Positions 11,290 to 22,640 of a DNA stretch of 64,000 bases are shown here, piece by piece; within the stretch, counting starts at the first letter, position 1, and every line of letters starts with the position of its first letter. The stretch is from Paraescarpia echinospica. Taxonomy: Eukaryota > Annelida > Polychaeta > Sabellida > Siboglinidae. The notes below the pieces were generated by a model, which was not told where the DNA came from, did no database searches, and saw nothing but the letters and a program-made list of their open reading frames with translations. The translations under genes and the position numbers were made by a program. The stretch covers positions 17,607,087 through 17,671,086 of the forward strand of contig CM034534.1 in NCBI GenBank assembly GCA_020002185.1, in the 5' to 3' direction.

Positions 11290-11670
11290 CAGAAATTGCA
11301 ATAGAGGAACGTAATACTTTTTATATCATCATAAAGATAATAATCTTCCCTACAAATGTACTTTTTTGAGTTGCTGCCGTTTGAACATTGTGAGTGCTTA
11401 AACTTGCAATGCAATGGGATGTAATATTTTTTATATCATTGTAAAGATAATAATCTTAACTACAAGTTTATTGCTTCATGTACCCAGGATTGTTTTTCAG
11501 TTTTTGAGTTACTGTTGTTTCAAATATGACAAATGCTTAATCCTATAATGTATACACGGCTGTTGATATATGACAATAACTCAAAATGTATACACAATTC
11601 CAGTGTACATCCCGCAACCCACCTGTAAATAAGATTATTATCTTTACAGTGATATAAAAACCCACACTGT
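11290..11670. repeat. Tandem and inverted repeat cluster
   Basis: Two imperfect copies about 120 bp apart contain TTTTTATATCAT, AAAGATAATAATCTT and then a GTTTGAAC/GTTTCAAA segment ending in GCTTAA. At 11625-11665 the motif returns inverted (AAGATTATTATCTTTACAG). A related copy is at 47960-48060. It looks like a foldback or MITE family. The rest of the intron to 12378 shows nothing further. Confidence 0.5.
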
Positions 11671-12377
11671 CACGCAATGCTAAACAAGAGTGTGCTCAGC
11701 GGCCGTTAGTAAGGTCATGTCGACAACATCTATCGAACTGGTTGTTTAACTACACACAAATACCATGTTTATGTGGGCTTAGTGACAATAATTTGCAATC
11801 AACAGATTCCATATTTGACATACTATGTTTACGTATACAAATTTTAAAAGAAAATTTCATTTCACTTAATCTTTAAAAAACCATTGAAAGTACCTGTTAT
11901 CTTCTGCCATCTGCATTCAAATGTTTATGTAACCAAATTGTTTATGTCTATAATAGTATATAATGTTGTGCAGGCCTCATGATACCTCATCAGTATGCAT
12001 TACCAGCATGTTAAAAAGGAAACACATTGAATTGATATCCATACTGTTTCAATTTCTGGAACATCCTTAACATTACTATTGGTTAAATGATTAGTACCAC
12101 ACGGATGGAATGTTCAGTCTAACATTGCAATAACAAGTCAACATTTTCAAAATGTTGGTTTTACAATATCACCCAAAGAATCTTACATTACTGAACTTTT
12201 ACGGTTACACCAGGTAATTACATCTAACAATATTGCTCGTTGAACTACACATTCCTTTTGAATTGTTTTTAACAGCATATTTTCCCAGTCAATCATGTAT
12301 GAGAATGACTAAAAGATGTTAGATATTAGTTTGCTTCAACAATGTAAATGCACATACAAATACTACTCTGTACTTAC

Positions 12378-12443
12378 CATAGCTCCGGCATTCATCCATG
12401 ATAGACTGACCGCCAGCCTTAACAATGGCCATGGATGTGCCCC
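12378..12443 (-). CDS. Gene B exon 17 (macrodomain 2, loop 1 and helix)
   Basis: 66-nt exon, phase 1 to 1, acceptor TTGACAG, donor TATG/GTAAGT. It reads GTSMAIVKAGGQSIMDECRS, the post-loop-1 helix with a typical AGxxixxEC signature. Same length and phases as exon 12. Confidence 0.8.
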
Positions 12444-13096
12444 CTGTCAAGGACAGAACAATAACGTATAGTAAACTGTCTTCCAAACTGGCACTACAGG
12501 CAAATGCAAATATAATCTTGAAGACAAGTGATGTGCCAAATTGGTACAAATATTCCAAGACAGAGCAGGGCAAATTCTGTCAAAGTGACTAATTATATAT
12601 ATAATCACATCTCACAAATCCCGGATTGTCACAAATGAAGTAGTAATTTCCTTAACTAGTGTAAAATTTAAAACTTGATAACGTGTGTGTGTACAGATTT
12701 TAAGATAAAGGTAGCTTTTGTATATAATACGATCATGTCAGGTTCTTGCACGCCAAGGCTGCTACACAAAGCATGACACAGTAGCAACATAACATTCATC
12801 ACTTATTTATTCAATCTCACTACATCTTTTTGCAAAAGCATATGGCATTTGGTAATTTTCCAGTGTATAATGTATTTGACAAGACAAGCATTTATTACAA
12901 ATATGATGTAGATGATGATCAGGTTCATGGAGTTCATGGATAAATATCTGAATTTCATGAGAGATGTCACAATAAACTGGAACAATATGGATTTTCCAAT
13001 ATACATTTTTGGTGTATCCAGTTGTTTACAGGACTAGTAGATATAGCTAAGCAGTATGCCTAATACAGGCATTCCATGCAGCATTCCAAAATTTAC

Positions 13097-13253
13097 CACA
13101 TAGAGTGAATGTTTTGTCACTGCTGTTGACAATGGCAACTGTGCGTTGTTCTGTTAGGTCGCCATGTAGGATCTCAATCGTCAGTGCCCCTATACGGGTT
13201 GATGTGTCAGCTCTGCTGTGACTGGCTGCACCACCTGTGGCACCTGAGGGATG
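13097..13253 (-). CDS. Gene B exon 16 (macrodomain 2, N-terminus)
   Basis: 157-nt exon, phase 0 to 1, acceptor TGTTTCAG, donor TGTG/GTAAAT. After a His/Ser/Gly-rich start it reads TRIGALTIEILHGDLTEQRT, VAIVNSSDKTFTLCG. Same position and phases as exon 11, with IVNSSD in place of IVNVTD. Confidence 0.8.
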
Positions 13254-13294
13254 CTGAAACATGGAAATAAACATCAGCATGGGTGAACACACAT

Positions 13295-13583
13295 GCATGA
13301 ACACACAGGCATGCACACACAGGCATGCACACATTCGCGCTTGCATACACACACAAACACCACACACACCACCCACCCATCTACACACACCACACACACA
13401 CCACCCACCCATCCACACACATCACACACCCATCCACACACACACCACACACACACCACACCACCCACCCATCCACACACATCACACACCCATCTACACA
13501 CACCACACACACACCACACCACCCACCCATCCACACACATCACACACCCATCCACACACACAGCACACACACACCACACACTT
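13295..13583. repeat. CA-rich minisatellite
   Basis: About three copies of a 58-60 bp unit containing CCACCCACCCATCCACACAC, embedded in (CA)n, in the intron just upstream of exon 16. Long open frames here on both strands are translation artefacts of the repeat. Confidence 0.85.
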
Positions 13584-13689
13584 TTTGCTGCTGTTATATA
13601 TATATATACGTATGTTAACAGACTAAAAAGAAGGTTATATGATCTGCATGACGTTTATATCGGTACATGGTCTAAACACAGTGTGAGCA

Positions 13690-13850
13690 TGCATGTGTCT
13701 ATGGTGTGTGCGTTCGTGCGCGCTTGTGTATGTGTGCACAGGTGTGGTATGTGCATGGTGTGTGTGCATGCTTATGCATGTTTGTGTGTGCGCAGTGCGT
13801 GTGTGTGTGCATGTATGCATGTGTGTCTTTATGCATGTGTGCACATGTGT
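13690..13850. repeat. TG/CA microsatellite-rich tract
   Basis: Irregular TGTG/TGCATG repeats with alternating purine-pyrimidine sequence, in the same intron as the minisatellite. Confidence 0.8.
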
Positions 13851-13905
13851 ATATATGGTAGGTCAACATGTCACATTCCTGTACCGCTGAACTGATCTGT
13901 GATAC

Positions 13906-13976
13906 CTGAAACGTGGACACGTGGGCAGAAGATGGCTCGGTGGTAGTACCCACAGGACCTGAAGATCTGGCAACTG
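13906..13976 (-). CDS. Gene B exon 15 (linker of macrodomain module 2)
   Basis: 71-nt exon, phase 1 in and 0 out, acceptor TTCGCAG, donor TTTCAG/GTATCA. It reads AVARSSGPVGTTTEPSSAHV then STFQ. Its composition, position and phase change match exons 10 and 20, supporting module duplication. Confidence 0.65.
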
Positions 13977-14051
13977 CTGCGAAACATAAGAACAAAATCT
14001 TAATCCTCAGAAACCTGAGCAGATAATGATAGGCACATAGAAAAGAAAAGG

Positions 14052-14170
14052 TAAAAGGTAAGTTCTTATATAGCGCAGTATCCAGTCCTTATGACTGCGC
14101 AAAATGCTTTACACTTTACTCCCTGGCAGACCTCTTCAATCGAACACCATCTGGACTTCTGCGAGGGGGT
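14052..14170 (-). repeat. SINE-like tail fragment
   Basis: Contains AGGTAAGTTCTTATATA as at 1124-1144, the tail of the SINE family, followed by a different body. No A or B box is clear, so this is a fragment or a related SINE. Confidence 0.3.
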
Positions 14171-14385
14171 TATGGAATCTAAAAATCTGTGTGCAATATG
14201 AAAGTTGTTAACAGACGGATGTATACTCTGTGGAACTAAAGGAGGATGAACAATGTTACAAATATATTGTCTTGAATTAATAAAAAAAGTGTACCTTTTA
14301 GTGCGTGAACGACTTGCACGGAAGCCATTCACGTCAATCACAGCTATTACTGGCCAAAACTGCGTCATTTGAGCCATTTATTTAA

Positions 14386-15421
14386 CCATTTCAGTGCTGA
14401 ATTTCTGGCCACTCAGTTACTACTGAATACTGAGTTTTTTTAAGCTTTCAGTGAAACAGGGTAACAGTTTTTAACTTCACTTTTTACACAGGAAGGTGCA
14501 TTTAAAAAAATATGAACACCATATATATATTAGTAAACTAGGTTTATCAATGAATACTTTAAGTATACAAATTGTGAGATTGGTTGCCATGGAAACCAGG
14601 AAATTCAAGATGGTTAAACATACTTAGGGGTTTTGTGATGTTTGTCATAGAAAGATAAATTGTTTAGTAGGAACAACACATACATTATAAAACCAAGAAT
14701 ATCAAGGAATATTGTGGACATGTCCATGATAACAACAGTTGACACAGAAACCAGTAAACTTAAGATCAACAGATTTGCTAAGATGACATTTGAACCGACA
14801 TGAATTATCTAGAATTGTGCCACAATGGTGACAATTCAATGTTGACTAGTTGTACAAATATTTTATACTATTAAGTAATTTTTCACAGTAACTATACAAA
14901 TAATTATTTATTAATAAATGTGAATGCCGAACACGTCACAACTGCACTAATTACATGCATACCTAGTACCTATATTGCGTTGAAACTATAAACAAACATT
15001 CACATCGGAATGACATTTACTGTCCGTTATCACAAGTGGAGGAAACTATTTATACATGTACATTCCCTATCATTGCTCACCACGTTGTCAGTTTTTACAA
15101 AAACAATTTATTTCAAAGAAAGGCATTATCGTAACATTGCAGCGATATCAATGGCCGACAATAGCATGTCGGAGGACAATCCCATCAAAACACTCAAAAA
15201 TATCTTGAAATGTTTGCATACAAACAACCTATAAGTTTTATATCACTGTGAAGCTGGCGTTTGTGCAATTCCAACGATAGTCATTAGGTGTCACTACTGT
15301 TAACGTTCACTTCAGTAGTTATGGAATAAGCCGCTGCGATGCTATCCCCGCTCTAGCGGGTTGTCGTATTCAAGCGTCATAGTACGACAACTCGCTGTAG
15401 CAGGGTTTTGCACTGAAATGG
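14386..15421. mobile_element. piggyBac-like MITE with TTAA duplication
   Basis: 1,036-bp non-coding element with inverted ends CCATTTCAGTGC/GCACTGAAATGG and direct TTAA on both sides (14382-14385, 15422-15425). Ends beginning CC next to TTAA fit piggyBac. A subterminal hairpin near the right end (15345-15405; arms with GGGTTGTCGTA and TACGACAACTCGC) is also present. No transposase coding was seen. Confidence 0.65.
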
Positions 15422-15518
15422 TTAATACTGATCCATTTGATACGTTTCACTACCAGTTGTGCCAGTGATAGTTATTAATGTGAGCCCCTAGACTTGGAAC
15501 TATTAGTTAACCTAGTGG

Positions 15519-15783
15519 CCAGCTGGCCCCCTCTAAAAGCCACCAGTCTTTTCTGTGGTATCTGGCTAAGCCCATTGCAACCACGATAGTCTTTGTTTGA
15601 TTCAACTCTGGGATTAAAAAACATACTAAACATAACCAAATCTAGATAGTTTGCAAAAATATTGTACACAATACACAGCGTTAACCAACATGCCCAATAT
15701 ATGTTTAAACAGTGACAATCAACATTGAGTATAATGTTCTTAAATTGCTGCTTAGAAAAACCTTAATATTTTTATGAAAAAAC
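15519..15783. repeat. Dispersed repeat, copy 1
   Basis: Closely matches 27706-28002 in direct orientation, sharing GGCCCCCTCTAAA, AACCACGATAGTCTTTGTTT and AACATGCCCAATATATG. The second copy has about 40 extra bases near its start. Non-coding. Confidence 0.75.
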
Positions 15784-15886
15784 CATGTTAAAACATTTTG
15801 AATTTATTCAAGGCCAGACGGGTAAACAAAATGGCACTGAACAAATGGAGTGGGAAAAATAACTCAAATTTGAGTTGCATTCTTAC

Positions 15887-16054
15887 CTGTGCCTAGGGGA
15901 TATGAAGGAGAGGCGTGTGGTAGAGCAGCATGCACCAAGAAATATTCCTTGAAGGATTCCATCACTGTCTGGTCAGGTGTGACAATCCTCACCAGCCTCA
16001 GGTGCTTGGGGTTAGAGTGAGTGAAACGGTCAATCGCATCCAGCATGGTGGTGG
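15887..16054 (-). CDS. Gene B exon 14 (macrodomain 1, C-terminus)
   Basis: 168-nt exon, phase 1 to 1, acceptor GATGTAG, donor ACAG/GTAAGA. With exon 13 it reads LGTGATTMLDAIDRFTHS, then HLRLVRIVTPDQTVMESFKE and a linker tail ending PSYPLGT. These are the last helix, strand and helix of the macrodomain (MLDAixxF...LxxVxxV.xdxxvxxxF). Confidence 0.85.
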
Positions 16055-16074
16055 CTACATCACAAGACAGTGTC

Positions 16075-16345
16075 AAACACAAGCCGCGAGACAGAGGGAG
16101 AGAAGGAGAGAGAGGGAGGGAGAGAGAGAAAGAGAGGGGGAGGGACGGAGGGATGGAGGGGGGGAGGGAGAGAGAACGAGGAAGGAGAAAGAGCGAGAAC
16201 GAGAGCATGCGAGGGAGAGGGAGGGAAAGAGAGCGAGAAAGAGCGAGAGAGAGAACAGAGTGGAAGAGAGAGAGTGGGAGTGAGTGAGTGACAGAGGGAG
16301 GGAGTGAGGGAGGGAGGAAGGAGGAGAGAGAGAAAGATGGGCTAC
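16075..16345. repeat. GA-rich polypurine tract
   Basis: About 270 bp of nearly pure (GA/GGA)n on the plus strand, directly upstream of exon 14. On the transcribed minus strand this is a long TC-rich tract adjoining the exon 14 acceptor, and may serve as an oversized polypyrimidine tract. Confidence 0.85.
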
Positions 16346-16618
16346 ACCTAACGTTCTAAATTACTGCCAGCCGGGAGGCTCGAGCCTGGCAAATTTTGAG
16401 GCATTATAAAGTTGAAGGTCCAACAGACCACCAAATTTTCAACTCAGGTTTAGAACACTGGTTACACCTGGAAGGATTTGGAGGAAATGGCTGCATACAG
16501 ACAACAGTGTATGACCATGGTCAAAGGTCTAGACTCAGAAATGAGCAAACACACTTATGTAACTATGGCAGTTAACACTGCATATTTTCCATAATATTGG
16601 AGAAACATTACAACTCAC

Positions 16619-16795
16619 CAGTGCCAAGTACTGGGAATGAGACGCTCTTCATTTGTAGATATTCAGCTTCAACAAGGACATCTTGAATCTTGTGGGTCCA
16701 ATCAGCATTTGAGTGTGCTTCTACTACATGGATGATATGAGAACAGGACAGATCTCCCGCTCCTGTCACTGCGATCCCAGTGGATGGCATAACCA
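16619..16795 (-). CDS. Gene B exon 13 (macrodomain 1, core)
   Basis: 177-nt exon, phase 1 to 1, acceptor ATTTTAG, donor ACTG/GTGAGT. It encodes STGIAVTGAGDLSCSHIIHV, then VLVEAEYLQMKSVSFPVLGT. These are the GxxxxTxAGxLxxxxIIHxV strand and the SxSFPxLGTG phosphate-loop motif that define macrodomains. It aligns segment for segment with exon 18. Confidence 0.85.
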
Positions 16796-17353
16796 CTAAA
16801 ATGTTACCAAATATCGCCTTAGCATAAAATCATGAACAAATAAAGATAAACAACTTACTGTCTGCCTTTGAGGCAGTTTTAATTTACAATTGTTGCTTTT
16901 CTGAATGGATATACCTGCCAGCATGCACAAACACACGCATGCATCAGGCATGCACACATGCAATATGCCTGCACTGATCCGGTTATGAACAAAAAGCGTT
17001 CCGACGTAATCACATACGTTCAATCACAAAGACGTCTTAACTGCACCCCTGTAATGTGTATAGCATATTACATACTTGTGTAGACCTACCAGTAATAAAA
17101 TATAGAATTAAAACAACCCATTTCGTATCATAATTTTTTTGAAATATTACGTTAAGAATTAAATTGCTCAAGCAGCAGTAGCAACATACGTCTGATAATT
17201 GCAGCTAACAAAATTAACTATGATGCCTGAATTGTGTTTAATTTAAAGCTTCCCAGTAAAACAATGTAGTAAACATTAATAGCAAAAGAAAATAAATCTC
17301 AGATTAACTTCAGTGATAACAAACCAATAATAATTTGTGACTGTGTAAACCAC

Positions 17354-17419
17354 CAAGTGCTTTGTATGCCGACTCAACAGCCCGACCGCCCGAGTCAAAA
17401 ATCGCCCTGGAGATGGCCC
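17354..17419 (-). CDS. Gene B exon 12 (macrodomain 1, loop 1 and helix)
   Basis: 66-nt exon, phase 1 to 1, acceptor TTAACAG, donor CTTG/GTGGTT. It reads GAISRAIFDSGGRAVESAYK then AL. This is the segment after loop 1, equivalent to GGGVDGAIHRAAG in canonical macrodomains. Here the glycine stretch is shortened to one GG spanning the junction with exon 11. That makes hydrolase activity unlikely but is common in PARP14-type macrodomains. Confidence 0.75.
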
Positions 17420-17762
17420 CTGTTAAGGATGGAAAGGGTTATTGAAATCACTATCACCATCATTCATTCAAATTTTAAAGGTGATGCTACAGCACAAAAA
17501 TAGATGTGATAACTTTTATTAGTAAATAATTATTATAAAGAATGCACAACTAGTATCATCATACAATCCACATTTAAACGGTGATGCTACAGCACAAAAA
17601 TCGATGTTGTAATAATTTTGTATTAGCAAGTTTTGGAACAACAATACAACATTTTTTGTCTTGGTATGTTTGTATAAAAAAGCTCACACAGGCAAACTGA
17701 GATTTCATATAGCCTAATTAAGGCTAGTTAAACCTATAAAAGGTGTTGAATAATTGATGAAC

Positions 17763-17802
17763 GTTTCATTTGTTAAACGCATATGCGTTTAACAAATGAA
17801 AC
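17763..17802. repeat. 40-bp perfect palindrome
   Basis: Left half GTTTCATTTGTTAAACGCAT is followed immediately by its exact reverse complement, with no spacer (centre CATATG). It lies in the intron between exons 11 and 12, outside any recognised element. Confidence 0.9.
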
Positions 17803-18237
17803 TACATGTATATATAGTAAAAATAAGTCACTATTTTCTGGTCTTCACATCTGGCAACTTGTCAAAGCCAATTGTTGGTCGAACATTTGGCCTTCAGTCA
17901 TCTGAATTCGTCAGTGACATCATTTACAAGGCAGCAAGGAACGTCAACAATGTGAACAGAGAAATAACAGCATAGTTGCATCATGCTTTGACAATAAGAT
18001 TCCAATTTTGATAACCATTTGCATTGAATCCTGGACAGGTATTTAATAAGTCAATAGTTTGCACATTGCACGAACGAGCTAGGATGTCGTAGAGGAAACT
18101 ATGTACATTTGCTTTTTCTCAAATTAGTTTGTAATGAGATGAGCCAAAATCTAATTTAGGTGGAACTTTTAAAGACTGACCATTTGCATGCAGCAGTCCA
18201 TTATATGTCCAACATAGAATTTCTTATATATATCTTT

Positions 18238-21200
18238 CCATAAAGTGTAGCGACTAAGAGCCAGAAATTTGACGAATTGTGCACTTTTTGATAAAAGCAT
18301 GAAAATTGACACATTTGTATTTTATGATATGTAGAATCATATAAAGCTAGGTACCTATCGCTATTGACATGGTACCAAGCCATCATCTTGATTTTTAAAA
18401 TGGCTGCCACAGAAATCCATTAGGCAAGTATGAGCTTCTAAACAAGAAACATGATCTTGGTGTCCAAACCAACATTCCCAGGGTCAATGAATCCATTTCT
18501 ATCATGTGCAGTATCCAAGGATGACGGCCACATTGAAATTCAAGATGGCCACCATGGAAATCCATTATCCAGATATCGCGGCTTCTAAGCACCATAAAAA
18601 CTTGTTCTTTGTGTCTAAACCAACATTTTCAGGGTTAGGGAATCCATTTCTGCCATACGCTATAGTTTCAGATGACGGCCATATTGAAATTCACAGGGGT
18701 GAAAGATTTAGGCAAATCTCAATACTGAAAACTTTAATGTGGGCGACACAGTGGGGGGGGTTATAAAGGGGAGGGGTGATTATGTTGATAAGAACAGGAT
18801 AATGATCTACTTGCAGTACAAATAACAATTCATAGTATTACAAGACATTTTATTTGTGAAATTACAAACTGACAACTCTACCATTAATATGTTGATTTAA
18901 TAGTTTAAAAATCTGTTTTTAATTGCATGCTCAAAGTCCTTGACATTTTGGCCATACGTTATAAAATGCATGGCAGGTGCAGGTCTCCGGGGCTTCGACA
19001 AAATGAAAAAAAAACAATAAATCTTACTAGTTTGTAGTTGGCTAACACGAGGTTGCCTGGTCACGCCATGCCGAGGTGTCCAATGCAAAACATGATTGGT
19101 GATTGTCACAAACATCAAAACTTATGGACATCACATTGTCACAAAGAATACACTCAGTGGTGCTATTATAACCGATTTGCCAGTGTGCGCACACTCTGGC
19201 AAGTCGGTTACAGTAACGCCACCGGGCGGATTCTTTGTGACAATACCAAAGCGATGCCTCCAAGGCCATCTGCATTAGCTTAGATGTTTGTGGTAATTGT
19301 GACACATGACATGTTTGGCGGTTGTAGCTCAACAATTTCATACGTCAGTGACTAGGTTGGAAACCAAGAAAATAAACACCGCACTCTTGAATTCTCAAAA
19401 TTTAATGGTTTCAAGTTCATGCCTATGACCATACCCCCACCCACTAAAAAACTCCACGGATCTGGACGAATCTCAGAAATTATTATTTGAACTTCAAAAA
19501 TACAGAATTCCGTATCCAATACGGAACTCTTCCACCCCTGAACTCAAGATGGCTGACATGCATAGACGTTTTATGACAATAAATTTTAGTGCCTCTTGAT
19601 ATTGAGGACTCCAAGACAAATCCATAGGTGGTTGATATGTTTCAAGGTCAAGGATTCCAGTCGTGCCACTTGCTTTATTCCCATATGACGGCCATATTAA
19701 AAAACAAAATGGCAGTCATGGAAATCATCTGTCCGAGTATCTCAGCTTCTACACAACACAGAAACATGATATTGGTGTCCATACCAACATATCCAGGGTT
19801 AATTAATTCATTTCTTCCACACGTTGTATCCCCAGATGACAGACATTCTGAAATTCAAGATGGCCGACATCCATATAATCATGTCGGTTTAATTCAGTTT
19901 ACGTGCAACAAAAACAGACTCTTTGTGTTTAATCTAATAATACAGGTGCAAATGAATACAGACTATAACCATCAAATGATGATTACACAGAATATCAAGA
20001 TGGGTGCCATGCATATAAACGTTCTAGGAACATGATCTGAACGTGCGTTGGATTTAGGAATCCATATCATCGGTGCCTCTGTCAAGTCCCACAAAGTTTC
20101 CATACTGAATCAGTTGCACTCCAACCACGGTGTCCAAGACAGGCAAATGGGGATTTGGCACAAGAGTTTGTGACATCACATAACCAATTTGATAAACAGC
20201 CCTTCTGACATATTAGTGCAATGCATGTTTTGTTGGTGGGGTACTCCAAGTTGTACCAGATCCATGGGCAAACAGCTGTTTTTTGCTTCACCCACCCTGC
20301 TAAATATAAAAGTCTTAATGCAAATTTTGGTGATGAACCTCTCTCTATCTCATTTAGTGTCCATAAGTCGACTTCTTATGATTGTGATGGCAGGGCGAGG
20401 AAGACATCTGTAACAGCGGGGAATGGAGCCCATGCTAATCAGGGCAACTTCTTCTTCGACCAAGGAAACTGGAGACTATGTCACAGCATCTCAGGCTATA
20501 ACATAGCATTAATGTTTCTGATTTCACAGGTTAATGCCAATGGCATGGGTTGCAATGGAATAAAAATGGGTTTCAATGGCAAAACTTTCATTTATTTCAA
20601 CTGCAAAGATTTGCCCTATGGCCAGAATAACCACATCTGTATACACTGCCAGATGTTCACTTTGGGAAATCCTTTGTGAACACATTGTGCTACATAGAGC
20701 TAAAATTACTGCAGGTGGCTTTATGGAATGCGGTCACAACTGTCTGATCTTGTGTGCTGATGATTACCTATCCACTAGAAATGAATGACCTTGTACATTG
20801 CAGCAAATAACGAAACAACCTCTGAGTTCGGTTCGGCTATGTATTTTGCATTCTCTTGTGGGTTGCTTGAGGATGTCAGCAAAATACCTACTACATACAA
20901 CTCTTCTGACAGTTGCCAACTGGGATGTAACGTACATGATACATTATTGCTAGGCATCATCGTCAACTACCCATCTACATCTGGATAGCGTCATCATCCA
21001 ACACCTTTGTGTCGAGGTATGGAGCAATCTGCAATGATGGGAAGTAATATGGTACGCCAGTCAGTCTGATTGTGATCCTTGTCATAATTGGCGTTTTTCA
21101 GTCGTTTCGTCCACATATCTGCTCTACTATATTTCCAGGTGCCTTTAACAGTGTATTCTGTTTGCATTACAGTTTTGTCCATGACTAAGTTTATACTCAG

Positions 21201-22313
21201 AGTCTGCATATATATATGTGAATTTCAGCGACTGCTGGATTACACAAATGTTTAAATGTTGACATTAAAGATATTTATTTAGCAAAGTTGTTTTGTATGC
21301 CAGAGTGTAGTACATTTATGTTTTGTTGTCTTTAATTCGCAGTTTAAACACTATCTTCCAACTCCATCTAGATACCTGTGATATATATGGCCCTGTCACC
21401 ATCCACCTCTCCCAGGATTATGGACTTCTGTTAAACTTAGAGCACAACCATTACTCTTTGTGTGCGATTGACTTGACCTTGATATCAGCCTGGTGTTATT
21501 GCTGAGAACACATGTTGTGGTTTCTGCACAAGAAAATGTCCATTCGTAAGTTGCCAGTAAACCTCAAGACGCGTTGTCAACACGATGTTGAGTATGTTTT
21601 CCACATCACTGACGTGAATTCAAAATGTAACCATTTGTGTTGTCCATTCTTGACCAATGACATATTTGTCTTCACCAGTATATATGGTATATATATGCAC
21701 TGCCATTTATCTTATTGTTCAGAATATAGCTCAAAAACAACTGCCAACATGAAGTGACATACTCGTGAATATATATGTATTCATATATTAACCACATATG
21801 GATTCCTCAACCTCAAGACGTGCTAAAACCATGTTTGTAAAATGCATACGCAGGGCAGCCATTTTGAATTTTAATATGGCCGTCATCTGAGGATATAGCA
21901 TGTGGCAGAAATGGATTCCTTGACCCTGAAAATGTTCGTTTAGACACAAAGAATTTGTTTGTATGTTGCTTAGAAGCCGAGATATCTGAATAATGGATTT
22001 CCGTGGTGGCCATCTTGAATTTCAATATGGCCGTCATCCGTGGATAGTGTATATTACAGAAATGGATTCCTTCACCCTGGAAATGTTGGTTTAGACATCA
22101 AGAATATGTTTTATGTTGCTTAGAAGTTGAGATGTCTGGATAATGGATTTCCAAGGCGGCCACTTTAAAAATCAAGATGGCGGCTATGTACCATGTCGAT
22201 AGCGATGGGTACCTAGCTTGAAATGATTCTATATATCATAATCTACATGTGTGCCAATTTTCATGTTTTTGTCAAAAAGTGCACAATCATGACCCTTAGC
22301 CGCTGTACTAACA
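18238..22313. mobile_element. Degenerate DNA element with ~500-bp inverted ends
   Basis: 18238-18700 and 21830-22313 are inverted copies. From outside inward both carry GTGCACTTTTT, CATGAAAATTG, GGTACC, ATCTTGATTTTTAAAATGG-like and repeated AAGATGGCC...GAAATCCATTAT blocks of about 190 bp, roughly two per arm. Such subrepeat-built long inverted ends suggest a foldback-type or degenerate DNA transposon. The interior (19.3-21.8 kb) holds further AAGATGGC repeats and scattered open frames without recognisable domains. No target duplication could be fixed. The right end lies about 9 bp from the exon 11 donor. Confidence 0.6.
19088..19312. mobile_element. Hairpin MITE nested in the inverted-repeat element
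   Basis: Nearly self-complementary 225-bp segment. The left arm has ATTGTCACAAACATC, TTGTCACAAAGAAT and AACCGATTTGCCAG; the right arm repeats them in inverted order around a loop near 19190. It is a typical fold-back MITE. The overlapping open frames are by-products. Confidence 0.6.
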
Positions 22314-22321
22314 GAATATAC

Positions 22322-22484
22322 CTGTTTGAGTGAACCATTTGTCAGTAACATTGACAATGGCGTTTGTGTGTTCTTTCGCTAGATCGCCCTTTACAATCTC
22401 AATCTTCAGTGGACCAATCTGGATCGGTATGTCATCTTCAGTGCTCATGTGACGGCGCATACCACTTGTTGGACCAGGGTGATG
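22322..22484 (-). CDS. Gene B exon 11 (macrodomain 1, N-terminus)
   Basis: 163-nt exon, phase 0 to 1, acceptor TTTTTCAG, donor ACAG/GTATAT. It encodes the first strands of a macrodomain: QIGPLKIEIVKGDLAKEHTN, AIVNVTDKWFTQTG. The IVNxxD motif corresponds to the ADP-ribose contact IVNAAN of canonical macrodomains, but the second Asn is Asp here. The end of a large inverted-repeat element lies about 9 bp from the donor. Confidence 0.8.
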
Positions 22485-22555
22485 CTGAAAAATGTAAATA
22501 AATTAAAATGTACACAGCATGCGCAATGACATGTACAGCCACACATACAAAGACA

Positions 22556-22577
22556 CACACGCATGCACGCACGCACG

Positions 22578-22640
<63 letters not shown>
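22556..22640. repeat. GCAG tetranucleotide microsatellite
   Basis: About 15 uninterrupted GCAG units preceded by GCAC units, in the intron just upstream of exon 11. It yields a spurious poly (CLPA) open frame on the minus strand. Confidence 0.9.

Noticed and set aside
13261..13895. Long open frames rich in His/Thr and Cys/Val on both strands
   Set aside because: They are translations of CA/TG repeats and a CA-rich minisatellite; no codon structure or domain.
16021..16291. Arg/Glu-rich plus-strand open frames
   Set aside because: Translation of the GA polypurine tract.
19038..19341. Paired open frames of similar composition on opposite strands
   Set aside because: Explained by the hairpin MITE; each strand reads the same arm.
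20082..20966. Possible transposase remnant inside the inverted-repeat element
   Set aside because: Short frames on both strands gave no recognisable DDE or zinc-finger motifs, so no family was assigned.
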